Below, one piece after another: positions 10,879 through 22,302 of a stretch of 64,000 nt of DNA. A program made the position numbers and the translations under genes. The stretch's first letter is position 1; the number at the start of each line of letters is the position of its first letter. The notes under the pieces are model-generated. The model saw nothing but the letters and a program-made list of their open reading frames with translations. It did no database searches and was not told the origin of the DNA. This stretch comes from Priapulus caudatus (Eukaryota > Priapulida > Priapulimorpha > Priapulimorphida > Priapulidae): contig NW_014577117.1 in NCBI RefSeq assembly GCF_000485595.1, positions 557,839 through 621,838 on the forward strand. Reading direction: 5' to 3'.

Positions 10879-11414
10879 GCCCGCGCTAGACTTGGCTCGA
10901 GCCGAGCGTTCACACGGACGTTTTTGGCCCGAGCCTAATTAGGCCCGCGCCATAATTTGGCTCGAGCCGAGCGTTCACACGGACGTTTTTGGCCCAAGCC
11001 TAATTAGGCCCGTGCCAGATTTGGTCCCATCAAAAACGTCGGACCAGGCCCGAGCCAAATTTTAGCACCAGCTTTCGGCAAGCGGTATAGCGGTAGAATC
11101 GGTTGAGCGGTAGATGCCGCGAGTGTCGAGTATGTACTTCGACGAAAATATAAATAAAAAAATATATAAAAAAATTCGAAAAATTTGATCAGGATGCACG
11201 TTTTCAAGATTGATAACTAAACTCGGAACGTAAGTAAACACTCTGAATCGCAAACAACGCCATCTCGCGACATACTGCCAAAGTATCTGTGAGATATTTG
11301 TGCAATAAAATTAATTTTAATTTTAATTTTAATTTGACAGACAGTATTCACTTGCGTACGTGTGAATGCTCAGACTCAAACCGGCCCGAGCCAAACCATG
11401 ACAGTGTGAACGCG
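10841..11414. mobile_element. Non-autonomous element with inverted ends and 64-bp tandem subterminal repeats
   Basis: The left end cgcgttcacac (10841-10851) is inverted at the right end (gtgtgaacgcg, 11404-11414). From 10843 three units of 64-65 bp follow (10843, 10907, 10972), each with 'acggacgtttttggcccgag' and 'cctaattaggcccg'. The core aattaggcc is itself palindromic, and 'ggcccgagcc' recurs near the right end (11383). The interior is AT-rich and non-coding. TIR plus repeated subterminal motifs suggests a cut-and-paste DNA transposon derivative. No target duplication is clear. Confidence 0.6.
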
Positions 11415-13157
11415 ACTATAGGACAGGTGTCATGGGGCGCTGTACAACTTATAGTAAAAACGCCTAAGACCACACGGAAATGGAACCATCGCAAAATCAA
11501 TCAAAACCTTCGCTCTCACCCCCACCCATCTAAGTCGCGAGTTCCTCCCACGTCCCAAATCTCTGCCCTCTGTTTCCCCCCTAAAATTCCGGATTGTTCG
11601 CTGGCAGCTATGGGTCCGTGCGCCGACCTATGCATTCGGCGCGTGGATCCATAGCTGCTAGCGCTGAATACTGTCGTAGAACGTTCCCGCAGTCGCCTGC
11701 GCCTTGCCGCAGAACTGCGCACAAGATCCGCGCTCAGCGGTTAGGATCAACATCTCCTTTCGGCAACACTTCTCTGGTATCCCGTCTCATCTGGATTAAG
11801 TTTCGTATCGGAACACCTCCTTCAAAATGCCAGTACAAGCATGTGTATTAACCACGGAAGTGTACTGTGTGAACAGGGCTGTTGAAACTTTCACATATAC
11901 ATGTATACTGTTTAAGCCCTGTTATGTTCGAATATATTGCATGATGGATGTTAATATGAATTACTGATCGAAGCAGACCTGTGTACATCATAATAATTAT
12001 ATGCTTGGTATGATTTGTTTGAATAGGTTAGCTTAGTAGGCCTACACAAACTAACGAGGTTCACTTTATTAAGTTTATTTGCCAAGACTCAAGCGGCCAA
12101 GAGTGTGGACGCATCTTGTGTACATTGCGAATGCGTGGTCACGGAGTTGTAGTGCCGATAGTATTACTGTTGTGTACTGTAGGTATAGGATGTAGTTGTA
12201 CTGCGTATGTAGTTGCGTAGCATGCAGTATGCAGTAGTATGTAGTGCGTCTGCGTATGTAGTTGTACTTGCGTAATGTAGTGTGTTACTGTAGTGTTACT
12301 ACTTACTTATGTGTTCACATAGTAATTGGTTTATGATTAGTGTTGGAGATATTGAAGGTAGTTTAAAAGAAAAACTTCAGTAAAGGTATTCATTATGTTA
12401 TAGGTTGTAATGGTTGAATCACATGCATCCCACTCTCTATAATTACAGCCATGTAGGATAACATATATATAAAACGAGTTACTGTATATGGTGAATAGAT
12501 GGTAATTAATTTGATTTGATAGGTGATTTGATATGTGATTGTGATATGTGATAATCACAGTGACTTGATATGTATTATCAGAATGTGAGCTGCGTTCACA
12601 GTGTAATTTTAATCGGTTAATTATCGGATTAGTTGAGGAATAAGACTTTTATTAAGAATGCATATAGAAGCATTAAGACCTTGTGAATAGAAATTAGGAC
12701 TAAGCCTAGAATATGAAAAGATTTGTATTTTATGTCATTAGTTTGATTTGTTGGTCAATTTAAGACGGAAGCATGAACAAGTTCTTGTTACTTTGAGGTT
12801 CATGACTGTTTGTACATTGCTTACTATTTATGATTATGAATGTTTTGGTTATTGTGACAATTATGAGAGTAATAAAATGTGCCATTCCACATGCTGACGC
12901 CATTTTCACAACCAACTAATTGTGTTCCTCTCATCTGTTATCATTTTAGCCCCCTGGACCCGTATAGGGGCGTTACATACAGGATTTGACCACATTAAAA
13001 CTCAAGACAATAAATTCGGCTCCAACCTTCATTCTGCTTTATTCACCAAGACCCCGCAATCTCCTACAATGCATACGTTTCTGTTGCTGTTTCGTGTTAG
13101 TGTTACGGTTATGGCATATCATACGTCAGGGTTATACACTATAGCTGCTATATTCCC
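11415..13157. other. Non-coding stretch with a simple-repeat-like patch
   Basis: At 12165-12310 the sequence is an irregular mixture of 'gtagttgtactgcgtat' and 'tgtagtgttact' phrases, a degenerate tandem tract. The second copy of the 70-bp repeat is at 12879-12949. I see no gene. Confidence 0.5.
12879..12949. repeat. 70-bp dispersed repeat, copy 2
   Basis: It matches 8551-8620 with a two-base insertion and one substitution in the pyrimidine tract. It lies about 0.2 kb upstream of the hAT gene's first exon. Confidence 0.8.
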
Positions 13158-16100
13158 ATGTGCATGGATCGTTTTCTTAAACCATTAGCGGGCACTGATA
13201 AAAGACCTAAAAAAGTTACTTCATCGTCGGAAGAGCATCTTCCAAAAGCCAAGATTAAGAAAAAGACCGTGCAGAAAGAATCCACCATTGCATCGTGGAA
13301 ACTAGATTGGCTCGAGGTTGACCAAAAATCGGGTGAGAAAAAGGTCTTTTGCAAGGCCTGCCGCGAATACCATTCTTCCATCCCATGGGCAAGCATGCGA
13401 GGGGCGGTATCGGCAGACCCGTTTATACTGGGGATCTCACATATAAAGAAAAACTCTGCTGTGGGCCACGGGAAAAGCGTCTTCCACAAGAAAACTTATG
13501 GTAAGTTGAACTAAGTTCCAAACAAGTGTTTACTGAATAGTAATCAAGTAGGGCGGAACTTAGTTTTCTAGGGGTTACGGTTACGGCTAAGATGGATTTT
13601 TATGAGATCAATTTTTAACAATTTCTGAAAATGATTAGATCTACTGCCATGCAAATAGTAAATTATTTAGAGCACTAACATTTAATAATAATTTTATACA
13701 ATAAGACTACAAAATGGAGTTGTCCTAATGAAATTCTTTCTTTGTCTGCCCAATGCACAAAAAATTACTGAATATTAAAGTAACAATTGATGACAACTGA
13801 ATGCCTGACTGACATGCATTTCACCCCCCTTTTCTTTTGTCTTCGCAGATGCATGGAAGAACAGGATCTGCAAGAAAGCTCCAATTGTTGAAGCTGTTGT
13901 GAAAATCAACGAAGAAGTGTTTGGCCAGATGGTGAAGCTATTCGACATCTCCCACCATCTCGGCAAACATGAACTGCCTTTCTCCCTATTTCCTTCTCAT
14001 GTTATGCTGGAGAAGAGGCATGGGGTAGATCTTGGGGACACCTATACCAACCCTGTGCAAGCCAAGGTCTTTACACACTTCATTGCCAATGATATTCGCC
14101 AGGAAGGGTTCAGCCACATTCGATCATCTCGATACATCAGTGTCCTGACTGACGGGAGCACAGATAGAGGACAGACGGAGAAAGAGTTGATGTACGTCAA
14201 GCTCTTGGATAGTAGCACTGGCATCCCACAGATGCAATACATGGAGTAAGCTACTTCTATTCCTACTAAAGCTTGAATTGAATTACACATATGATAACAA
14301 TAAGCACAGCAATGTTTGCATCTGTTAATTTAAAGCAAAATGCAAAATATAGTGAATCAGTGAATCATAATGTAAATTACTAAAAAAAACACATTCATAT
14401 GGAATTTTCTTGTTAATAAATAGAGCTACTAAGTTACTAAGCTAGTATAATACTAGATATAATATCTGTATTTCTCAATCTTGAAGTCTTGACTTCACTC
14501 TCTCTTTATAATCATAAAAATGAATTGTAATATATGTAAAGTTGTTAACTGTGTTTGACTGAAATTGATAATAATATAATGTATTTTACTTTAACTATTC
14601 ATAATTATTATTACCCCCTTTTTTTACAGAATTCAAGATTTGAAGGCTGCAACAGCGGAGGGGTTGGTCCAGTGCATCAGGACTACATTTGAAGACTGCA
14701 ACATTCCTGACTGGGAAAACCATCTCGTTGGGTTCGGAGCTGATGTGCTAGTGTGAACTTCGGAATAAACAAAGGCGTATATAAGAAGCTTGGAGAGGAT
14801 GTGCCCTGGTTGGTAGGAGTTTACTGTGTGGCCCATCGTCTGGAATTGGCAGCCAAAAATGCCTTCAAATGAACATATCTGGTTCATGAGGTTTGTTTAT
14901 AATCATTATTTATTTATTTTCTTCATTAAGTTCCTTGTCGTGCCTTCCCGCTTCCTAGTCTTATGCTTAATAGCTGGAAAGTCACTGCAGTCTGATTTTT
15001 TCACTGATTCTTTTCATTATTGTGTTTATAACCCACAGATTGACAGTTTCCTGCAATCCTACAGTGCGTACTATAGGAAATCCTCAAAGAGGATGAGGGA
15101 GCTCCGGGAGCTAGCAGACATACTACAGGAAGATACTGTGAAGCCCAAGAGAGCCGAAGGAACTAGATGGGTAGACCATCGAAAGCGAGCGTTACTGGCC
15201 CGAAGCAGAAATTACGCCACAGTTATGGCACACCTTGATGAGGTTGGCAGTTCCGAACGGCCAGACATTTCTAAGGAAGATGCTGCCAAAGCTTTAGAGT
15301 TGATGAAAAAGCTCAGCAGCTGTAAGTTCGCACTTCATTCGGCATTATACATAGATATGTTGACAGAACTTGCCCGGTTGTCGCTTGTGCTCCAGAGAGA
15401 TGACTTGAGTATACCGGATGTCACCGAGGAGGCGTGCAGCTGCCAGGAGATACTGAGCACCATGATGGACGACAAACACCATGGACCCAACGTAAAGGAA
15501 GCACTCGTGCAGTGTAAGGATGGTGTGTACAAAGGTGTCGCCCTTAAACGTGTCGATGAGGCAGTAGCTGCGTTCCCAAATTTAAAGACTGCTTTGATCC
15601 AACCACTTCTTCAGTGTCTTGAAGACCGATTTGGGTCATTCAAAACCGATGAAATATTCCTTGCCATTGGGAAATTAGATCCGAAGAATTGGCCTGAAGA
15701 CATCAATGGGTATGGAGATGAGGAAGTCAAAGTCCAGTGTGAAGCAATGGCAGAGTGGCCGAGGCTTAAGATCTTTGTACGCAAGCACTACAGGAGAGTC
15801 ACATGGCAAAGCCCTTGGCCACGGATGTTCAGTGACAGGAGAGATCAGCTGCCCAACATTCTTCATCTGTTCCCACCTCCAGCTAAGGTGGAACGTGCCT
15901 TCTCGGTCATGGGAAGGGTAAAAAGCGACTGGAGAGTAAAGTTAGACTCCCAGACATTGGATGACCTCCACATATCATTGGAAGGGCCACCAGAAGAGGA
16001 GTTCAAAGCTGATCGTGCTGTCATGGGGTGGTGGACAGCTGGCAAGCAGTCACGCAGACCTCACACCAAGCCTTATGGCAATAAGTCCAGCCTTCATGCA

Positions 16101-16265
16101 GAAGAATGCAGCTGCGCACTGGTGCCGGTAGGACAGGTGAAGCAGAAGGGGGAGGGAGTTCAAGAAGAAATGGGCATGGATGAGAAGGAAGAAGACATCA
16201 GTGTTGAAGAGGAAGATGAAGAAGATATTGGGGATGAAGAAACGATGGATGAAGATGAAGATTAG
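13158..16265 (+). pseudogene. hAT-family transposase gene (ZNF862/ZMYM6-like), four exons, two lesions
   Basis: hAT transposases cut and paste DNA through an RNase H-like core and dimerise by a C-terminal domain. Predicted exons are 13158-13500, 13849-14245, 14630-14890 and 15039-16265. All introns have GT...AG ends, and reading phases fit across joints. Exon 1 has a basic N-terminus and a TTF-type finger (WLEVDQKSGEKKVFCKACR). Exon 2 has the ISVLTDGSTDRGQTEKEL catalytic-fold motif. Exon 3 carries GFGAD and YCVAHRLELAAKNAF. Exon 4 holds the hAT dimerisation motif (KVERAFSVMGRVKSDWR) and a very acidic tail of about 35 residues. A missing base near 14747 shifts the frame within GADG..., and a TGA at 14870-14872 interrupts exon 3, so it is probably inactive. 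Terminal repeats were not identified. Exon positions are inferred from phase and homology. Confidence 0.85.
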
Positions 16266-16529
16266 AAAAACAATATTACATGTTCCATCATAAATAGAAG
16301 AATATCTGTATAGATATCATAAATGTTCACTGTATAGGACAGATATTCAGTTTATTCAGGAATTTCATGTACTAAGATTACTAATTCATAACCTGGCTTA
16401 GTGTCTTTCATACTTTTCCTTTTTTGTTTTGTATATTAAAGCAGTAAGATATCAAAAAAATATCAATAACGTTTAAAAACATTACATTATATAAATGATA
16501 TTTTTTATATTGACATTTTACTTTGTAAT

Positions 16530-16700
16530 ACTTAAATTGATACGTTACGAATTTTCTATGGTGTATATTTGTAAAAAAATTGTTGCAATTTTTTTACATT
16601 AAAAGTATTAACGTATTATCTGAACTAAAGCGTATCGTCAAATTTGTACCTGATACGATTGTTTCTCAACTAGTTAAAACTCAAAAAAACCTGTACGATT
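16530..16700. repeat. Dispersed AT-rich repeat (partner at 7195-7390)
   Basis: It has the same order of blocks as 7195-7390, including 'tttttttacattaaaagta'. It sits between the hAT gene's 3' end and the THAP fragment, and may be the flank or terminus of one of them. Confidence 0.45.
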
Positions 16701-16851
16701 TAATATTATGATCCTGACATTAATGGCTTGCTATCGTTTGTTTTCACGTGACGTCACAAAGTGTGCGTACCTCGCTGTCCACCATTTCGTTTCCCTACGA
16801 AAGTGCTGGTAACGGCTGAGGCCAAACTGTTGATAATATTGTTCACACACG

Positions 16852-17200
16852 ATGCCAATATGCGGTATTGTGGGGTGTTCAAACCGCCCAGGAGTGCAGA
16901 AAGATCTTAGTTATTATAAAGTGCCTAAGATTTTAACTGGTCAAGGAGAGGAAACAAGAAAATTATCGGAAATGAGGGGAGGGCGGTGCTACAACGTGTA
17001 CCCTGTACTATCCACTCTAACAACTAACAAGCAAAGGGCAGTCGCTTGTATTCTTCATTAATTTTTATCAAAATAATTTATATTGCTTATAACATGTTTT
17101 GCAGGTATTAAAGCTTATTTGTATGACAGAACCAGCCCATCATGGTTGCCGTCTTTGCACTTGGGTAACTTCAAGCTTTCGGCACCGCCACAAGATGTAT
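16852..17200 (+). pseudogene. Broken THAP zinc-finger domain in two exons
   Basis: THAP domains bind DNA through a C2CH zinc site and occur in P-element-type transposases and host factors. From 16852 the frame reads MPICGIVGCSNR, then DLSYYKVPK, GEET and LSEMR, the N-terminal half of a THAP domain (Cys pair, YxxP, SExR). At about 16980 one base appears to be missing, because the expected tryptophan block is out of frame. After an acceptor (gttttgcag, ending 17104) the next exon gives YDRTSPSWLPSLHLGN, which matches the C-terminal THAP block (P-W-P-S-L-x-L-G). The partner histidine region is not clear. No transposase follows. It is a decayed exon pair of a THAP protein. Confidence 0.7.
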
Positions 17201-17264
17201 CAAGTGATAGATTCCATCATGCTAGTCAACGCACACACAATAGAAAGTAGTCTGGTGGCTTAGC

Positions 17265-17905
17265 AACAATTTTCAGGATTAACGTTACCGGCCGGACAAA
17301 AGTACCAAATTTGGCAGTTTCTTTTCGACCTATCTATTGATTTTATCCGTGGAACCCACTTGATCGCATCCGATTTTCCAAGATGGCGGCCAAAATCCAA
17401 GATGACCGCCGGAAAAAAGGAAATGTCGTATATCTGGCTGTGAAAATCGGAAATGAATAAATGAGGTGTCAATTCAGGGGTTTCCGGGCTCACTGAAACA
17501 GATTCTTGTCATGACATTTTGCTTAGGTGACCCATTTCCAAGATGGCGGCCATATTTTCCAAAATGGCCACCAGAAAAAAAAAGTTTCATATATCTGGCT
17601 GTAAAAATCAGAAATAAACAAATGAGGTGATTCAGGGGTTTCTGGAGTCCCTGAAATAGATGCTGGTCATGGCATTTTGCTCAGGTGACCCATTTACAAG
17701 ATGGCGATCATATTTTCCAAAATGGCCACCAGATAAAAAGAAAGTTTCATATATCTGGCTGTAATAATCAGAAATGAAGAAATGAGGTGTCAATTCAGGA
17801 GTTTCTGGGGTCACTGAAATAGATGCTGGTCATGGCATTTTGCTCAGGTCACCCATTTCCAAGATGGCGGCCAAATTTCAAAATGGCCGCTAATACTACA
17901 ATACT
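17265..17905. repeat. 160-bp minisatellite carrying YY1-like motifs
   Basis: Repeats of 158-163 bp have equivalent points at 17380, 17540, 17698 and 17861. Shared blocks are 'aagatggcggcc', 'atatctggctgt', 'atgaggtg' with 'attcagg', and 'cattttgctcaggt.accca'. The phrase aagatggcggc equals the classical YY1 consensus; it is intact in three of four units, and related forms (aaatggccaccag, aaatggccgct) follow closely. No coding potential. Confidence 0.85.
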
Positions 17906-17941
17906 ATATTTGACAGAAATTTGCATATAGAGTAGCTCCAA

Positions 17942-17975
17942 GAAACGGTCTTTGCTAGGGTTAGGAGACCGTTTC
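17942..17975. repeat. Hairpin with a telomere-like loop
   Basis: The 10-bp arms gaaacggtct (17942-17951) and agaccgtttc (17966-17975) are perfect inverted repeats. The loop is ttgctagggttagg. A related phrase without the right arm lies at 9879-9908. Confidence 0.6.
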
Positions 17976-18227
17976 AAATTATTGCCCATAAAAACGTGTA
18001 GTTGGTTCGGTATCCAAACATCACCACAGCTAGCGTCACATGTAATAGCTCAAACAAATCTATAAACCTCTGGCTTGCTCGCGGTAACTGGGCGCTACTG
18101 GGCGCTACTTATTTATCGAGTTATGCCGTATTTTCTGAGATGAATTTGATGAAAAAAAACAGACAGCCGTCATGTCCGCCATGTTCAGTGCGATCAAAAT
18201 CGGCAATGGACCCATCGGGAGAGAAAC

Positions 18228-20222
18228 ATCCCATTGTATGTTACTGTATTAGAGGCACTCGTACCATTGTTCTTTGCATTAGACCACGTAAACTATTCTC
18301 TGTGGCTGCCTGTACACATCAGAGACATGAAGGCGCTGCCACAAGAGATGAAAGATGAGTTTGAAACTTGGAATCACTGGACAATTGCAAAGTCGTAACA
18401 CAGATACTCTGCGATCCCAATAGACCAAGCGCATGAGCAGGAGAATAAAGTGGTGAAAGCATCCGGTGGTGCAGTAGGACTCACTGAGAATCCAGTTGCC
18501 TTCCGACGCTGGATGACCGCTGGACCTGAGCTTGCCAGACTTCTGAGACAGTACGAGAATGGATATCTTCATGGCGATGATCCGGAAAACCCCGCTAACT
18601 TCGAACACCATGAACAGGGACGCGAAAGGTTGATAGCCTATCTAACACAACACGCAAGATGGGAAATCCCCTCCTGGACGACTTCCCAGAGTTGGTAACT
18701 CTTGATAGTCGTAACTGCGCGAATGAGGTGGTAGTGAATACAATCCGTACACTGGAAGACACAGGCACAAATAACTATCAAGAGTATGTGAAGACCGTGC
18801 TCGTAGATCGGAGTCACTCCATACATGATACGATCTCAAAGAATTCACTACCCCTGTTCTCAACAAAGCTCAAAGTCACATTAAAAAATTGCAAGAAAGT
18901 AAAGGTGCTTGAGAACAAGGTGGCACTCTTCGGCCAGTTATATATCTCCTTACAAAATAGAGATGGTGACATCAGTGAATTATTTGCACACGAAGTTCAT
19001 TCGTATCCTCCATCCCTGTCTGAGTTTGGAAAGCTTAATCTGTCTGGTACCAAATGTCATCTGTTACAATGTACCAAGGAACCAAACCAGACAGAGGCAC
19101 CTGTATTATATGACTGCAAAGTTCTGGATGGTGCGGTGACAGTACATGCATTGCCTGTAACAAATGTCTCAACATTCCAGGAATATGCTGACAACGTGTT
19201 TATACCCCATTTGAAACGTCAGCTGCGTGACACAAAGCGAGTGGATGTTGTGTGGGACGAATACCGGCCAGATAGCCTGAAGGAGGGAACCAGGGAGAAA
19301 CGAGGCAAAGGTGTGCATAGAAAAGTATCAGGTGACACCAAGCTGACGGGCAACTGGAATGACTTCCTCCATGATCCAATCAACAAGAAGTAACTCTTTG
19401 AATTCCTGTCGTCAAACGTTGCGGATTGCAGCATCCCTCCTGAGTGTTTGGTATATATCACAGCTAGAGAGCATTTTACATGTGTTGGAACGCAGATCGA
19501 AATGTCCAGCTGCAATCAGGAAGAAGCAGACACTAGGATTGTGTTTCACGTGAAGCATGCTTTGGAGAATGGAGCAAAATCCATCCAGGTGCGAACTGTG
19601 GACACAGACGTCGTCGTTGTTCTTACGGGTGTGTTTCATGACCTCTCTCAGATAAATGCTGATCTTGATCTCTGGGTAGCATTTGCAACTGGAAAGAGCT
19701 ACACTCATTACAGCATCAACGCCATTTGTGCCCGTCTTGGTGAACGTAAATCCCGTTCCCTGTCCGTTTTCCACTCCTTGTCAGGATGTGATACTACATC
19801 AGCGTTTAGAGGCAAAGGGAAGAAATCGTTCTGGCAGGCATGGAATGCTTATGAGCAATTTACTGATGCCTTTGTTCATCTTGCCGCACATCCGTTTGAG
19901 CATCTTGACTTACATTCTGAATCGGTTAAAAAAATCGAGAGACTAGTTTATGACAAAACAAGTAACGAGATAAATGTTAACAGTGACCGGATGGAGCTGT
20001 TCAGCCAAAAAAGCAAAGCTGTTGACAAGATACCACATACTCAGAATGCACTACTCCAGCACACTAGGAGGGCAGTATACCAGGCTGGCATCTGGACAAC
20101 ATGCATGTTATCTCAACAAACGAATCCATGTCCAACCGACTATGCGTGGGTAAAAGTTGGGAACTCGTGGTAACCTGTCTGGTCTACCATTCCAGATGGG
20201 TCTGCTTACTTGACCAAAGGCC
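18228..20222 (+). pseudogene. Copy A of an uncharacterised mobile-element protein family (possible PIN/XPG-like nuclease)
   Basis: I recognise this as a family widespread among invertebrate uncharacterised proteins but have no name for it. Starting near 18228 it reads ALDHVNYSLWLPVHIRDM, PIDQAHEQ and GGAVGLTENP, then (after a shift near 18655) MGNPLLDDFPEL, the LFGQLYISLQNRDG block, and VWDEYRPDSLKEGTREKR. The C-terminal part has EEADTR, DTDVVVVL and GCDTTSAFRGKGK (about 19520-19830), ending near a PCPTDYAWVKVGNSW block. In-frame stops are TAA 18396-18398, TAA 19391-19393 and TAA 20171-20173. The order EEAD...DTD...GCD...GKGK resembles the acidic site and helix-hairpin-helix of PIN/XPG-I nucleases; this is inference. 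A second copy is at 31990-33555. Confidence 0.75.
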
Positions 20223-21470
20223 GCGAGACGGAAGGATCACAAGACCGAAGGCCCACGAGACCGAACCACGTTCCGTTGCCCATACTACATGTATAAATAA
20301 CTAGCTGCGGGTACCCGCTGCGCTGGGTAAAATCGTGCTACTAATTCATACTACTAACAATGAGACACAACAGGAACATTGGGTAAAAATCGACAATAAA
20401 ATTGCGATTTACAAATCAGTCTAATAAGATAATAAGCATGGGAAAAAACCGTTACGTATGACATTTATATGACAGCACAACCCAACTTAGAACCCCTGGG
20501 TTATAATAGTAATATGGTGTAAATGACAAAAAGCATTATAACAGCATGCACGAATGGGTTGCACTTTTCATTTCAAAGCCTCTTGATAAACAATGTTTTT
20601 CATGTTATTCTCTGGTGGAAATATGTAGAGATTCCTGGCGTCTCCAACTCTTGAGCTCCCCACGTACAGCTAGCTATTCATTGTGAGATCGTACCATGAA
20701 TAAAAGAAATTTCATATATAGTATAGATAGAGACAGGCCAGCGAGTGGGGTCTGTGTCCACTGGATATTGTCTAGTAAATGCTAGGCGCGCAACCATGCA
20801 CATTGAAATTAAGAAATTTTTCTACTGAACCAGAAAATGCATAGCTTTCGAATGGTACAATGCATTCTGAGTTCGTAGCATCTGAACTGAACCTCTCAAC
20901 TCAGTGAGTAGTACCTCTGAGCTGGTCCTGGTTGTGCTCTGTTTTAGTATTGGTTTCGGTTTCACAATACCAGCAGCTGATGAGGTGAGGGAAATAAATA
21001 GTCACAGATTTTTTGTGTGTGGCAGCACTGTACAGTGAGTGCTGACATTGTGGGAAGTTTCACGAATTCACGGATTTTTCACGGATTTTTCGGTGTTTCA
21101 CGATTTGACAGATTTTTTTAGTCTAGGAACACTCCCCGGGTATAGGAAATCGCCCTCTGAAAATTGCATCCAGATCGCTTGGGCGGTTTGGCTGCCCATA
21201 GGGTACGATACATACATACGAACTCAAATATAGATTAGATAAATATAATTAGATTCTTATATAGCGCATTATACTAACAGAAGTCTCTATGCGCTTTACA
21301 AAAATAATGTAATAAAATTTTAGAAGATAAATAGATACATGTAAATATGAATGGAAATACAATGGGAAAGGAGATGTTTATATAAGCAAATAACAACAAA
21401 TAACAACAAATTATCAAAGTACATTTAACCATTACGTACATAAAAATAACAAAATTAATAATCATATATA
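20223..21470. other. Non-coding stretch
   Basis: At 20215-20270 phrases such as 'agaccgaaggccc' and 'gagaccgaa' echo the MITE ends at 6771 and 10033. At 20306-20330 there is a palindrome gcgggtacccgc in a context typical of old repeats. The rest (to 21470) is AT-rich and shows no gene. Confidence 0.45.
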
Positions 21471-21474
21471 AATA

Positions 21475-22302
21475 TGTAACGAATTTCGGTCTGCCGCAGC
21501 GTCACATCCCCGCGTTCTGCTCCCGGCAGTGCGTCCCAGCATCCCCGGGGATGGGAGGGGGCTCACCCCCGCATGGAAGGGCAAATGCACGTGCTGGACA
21601 CGAGCGTGTCGAAGCCGACGGCGCGTCACGGTGAAGCCGGCGTGCGTCACGTCCGAAGCCGACGTGCGTCACGTCCGAGCCGGCGTGCGTCACGTCCGAA
21701 GCCGACGTGCATGTCACGGTGAAGCTGACCCACGTGTCACGTCTAAAGCGGCGTGCGGGTCACGTCTGAAGCGTGCGGGTCACGTCTGAAGCTGACTTAC
21801 GTGACACGGCTGAAGCCGACGTGCGTGTCACGTGTGTGCGTGACGTGCCTGCTCTGAGGCGTATAAATACTGCGCTCCCCAGAGCACCGGCAGTTCAGTC
21901 CAGCGCAGTCCAGTCAGTTCAGTTCACCGGCAGGCTGCTAGTGAACCAGGCAGGCAATCACCAGGAGCGAATCCGTCGGAGAGGAAGCACAACGCAAGGT
22001 ACAGCACTGAAGCAATCACCAGCGATCTCTGCACGGACTTGGCCGCTCTCTACAGAGGATCGTTTTGGTAAGGCCTAGCGCCTAGTTGTATCTTGTTAGC
22101 TATACTCGGGCCTTACGCTGCGAGGAATATTGTACCGTTTTATGCCCACTCTGGTCGGTTGACCAGGGCGGAATAAAAGCCCCGGACCTATTCCCGGCGT
22201 AAACACTGTCATTTTTGAGTTGTGTTGTTTGTTCTTGTGCGACGTGTACAATCCAGTGGTCGAACAGTGGGAGAGTCCCACGTAACGGGGAAAAACGTTA
22301 CA
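21475..22302 (+). mobile_element. Solo LTR (828 bp) of a gypsy-like element, TSD aata
   Basis: It starts TGTAACGAATTTCGG and ends AACGTTACA. The tetramer aata stands on both sides (21471-21474, 22303-22306). It contains a TATA box (tataaata, 21862-21869) and AATAAA (22172-22177). Length and several phrases ('aataaaagccccgg', 'atccagtggtcga') match the LTR at 27723-28551 (829 bp), so both belong to related families. No internal sequence is present, the expected result of recombination between two LTRs. Confidence 0.9.
21611..21869 (+). promoter_or_regulatory. U3 array of about ten 20-24 bp units with CACGT(C/G) cores, then TATA
   Basis: Units follow the pattern 'gaagccgacgtgcgtcacgtc'-like (shortened here: gaagccgacgtgcgtcacgt). 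Each brings GTCACG or CACGTG/GACGTG cores, which are half-sites of CRE/bZIP or E-box bHLH factors. The array ends about 15 bases before the TATA box at 21862. Enhancer function is inferred. Confidence 0.6.

Noticed and set aside
11289-11851. Two overlapping plus-strand frames
   Set aside because: They overlap the end of the tandem-repeat element and lack motifs or consistent splice signals.
12922-13188. 88-codon frame before the hAT gene
   Set aside because: No resemblance to any family and overlaps the 70-bp repeat.
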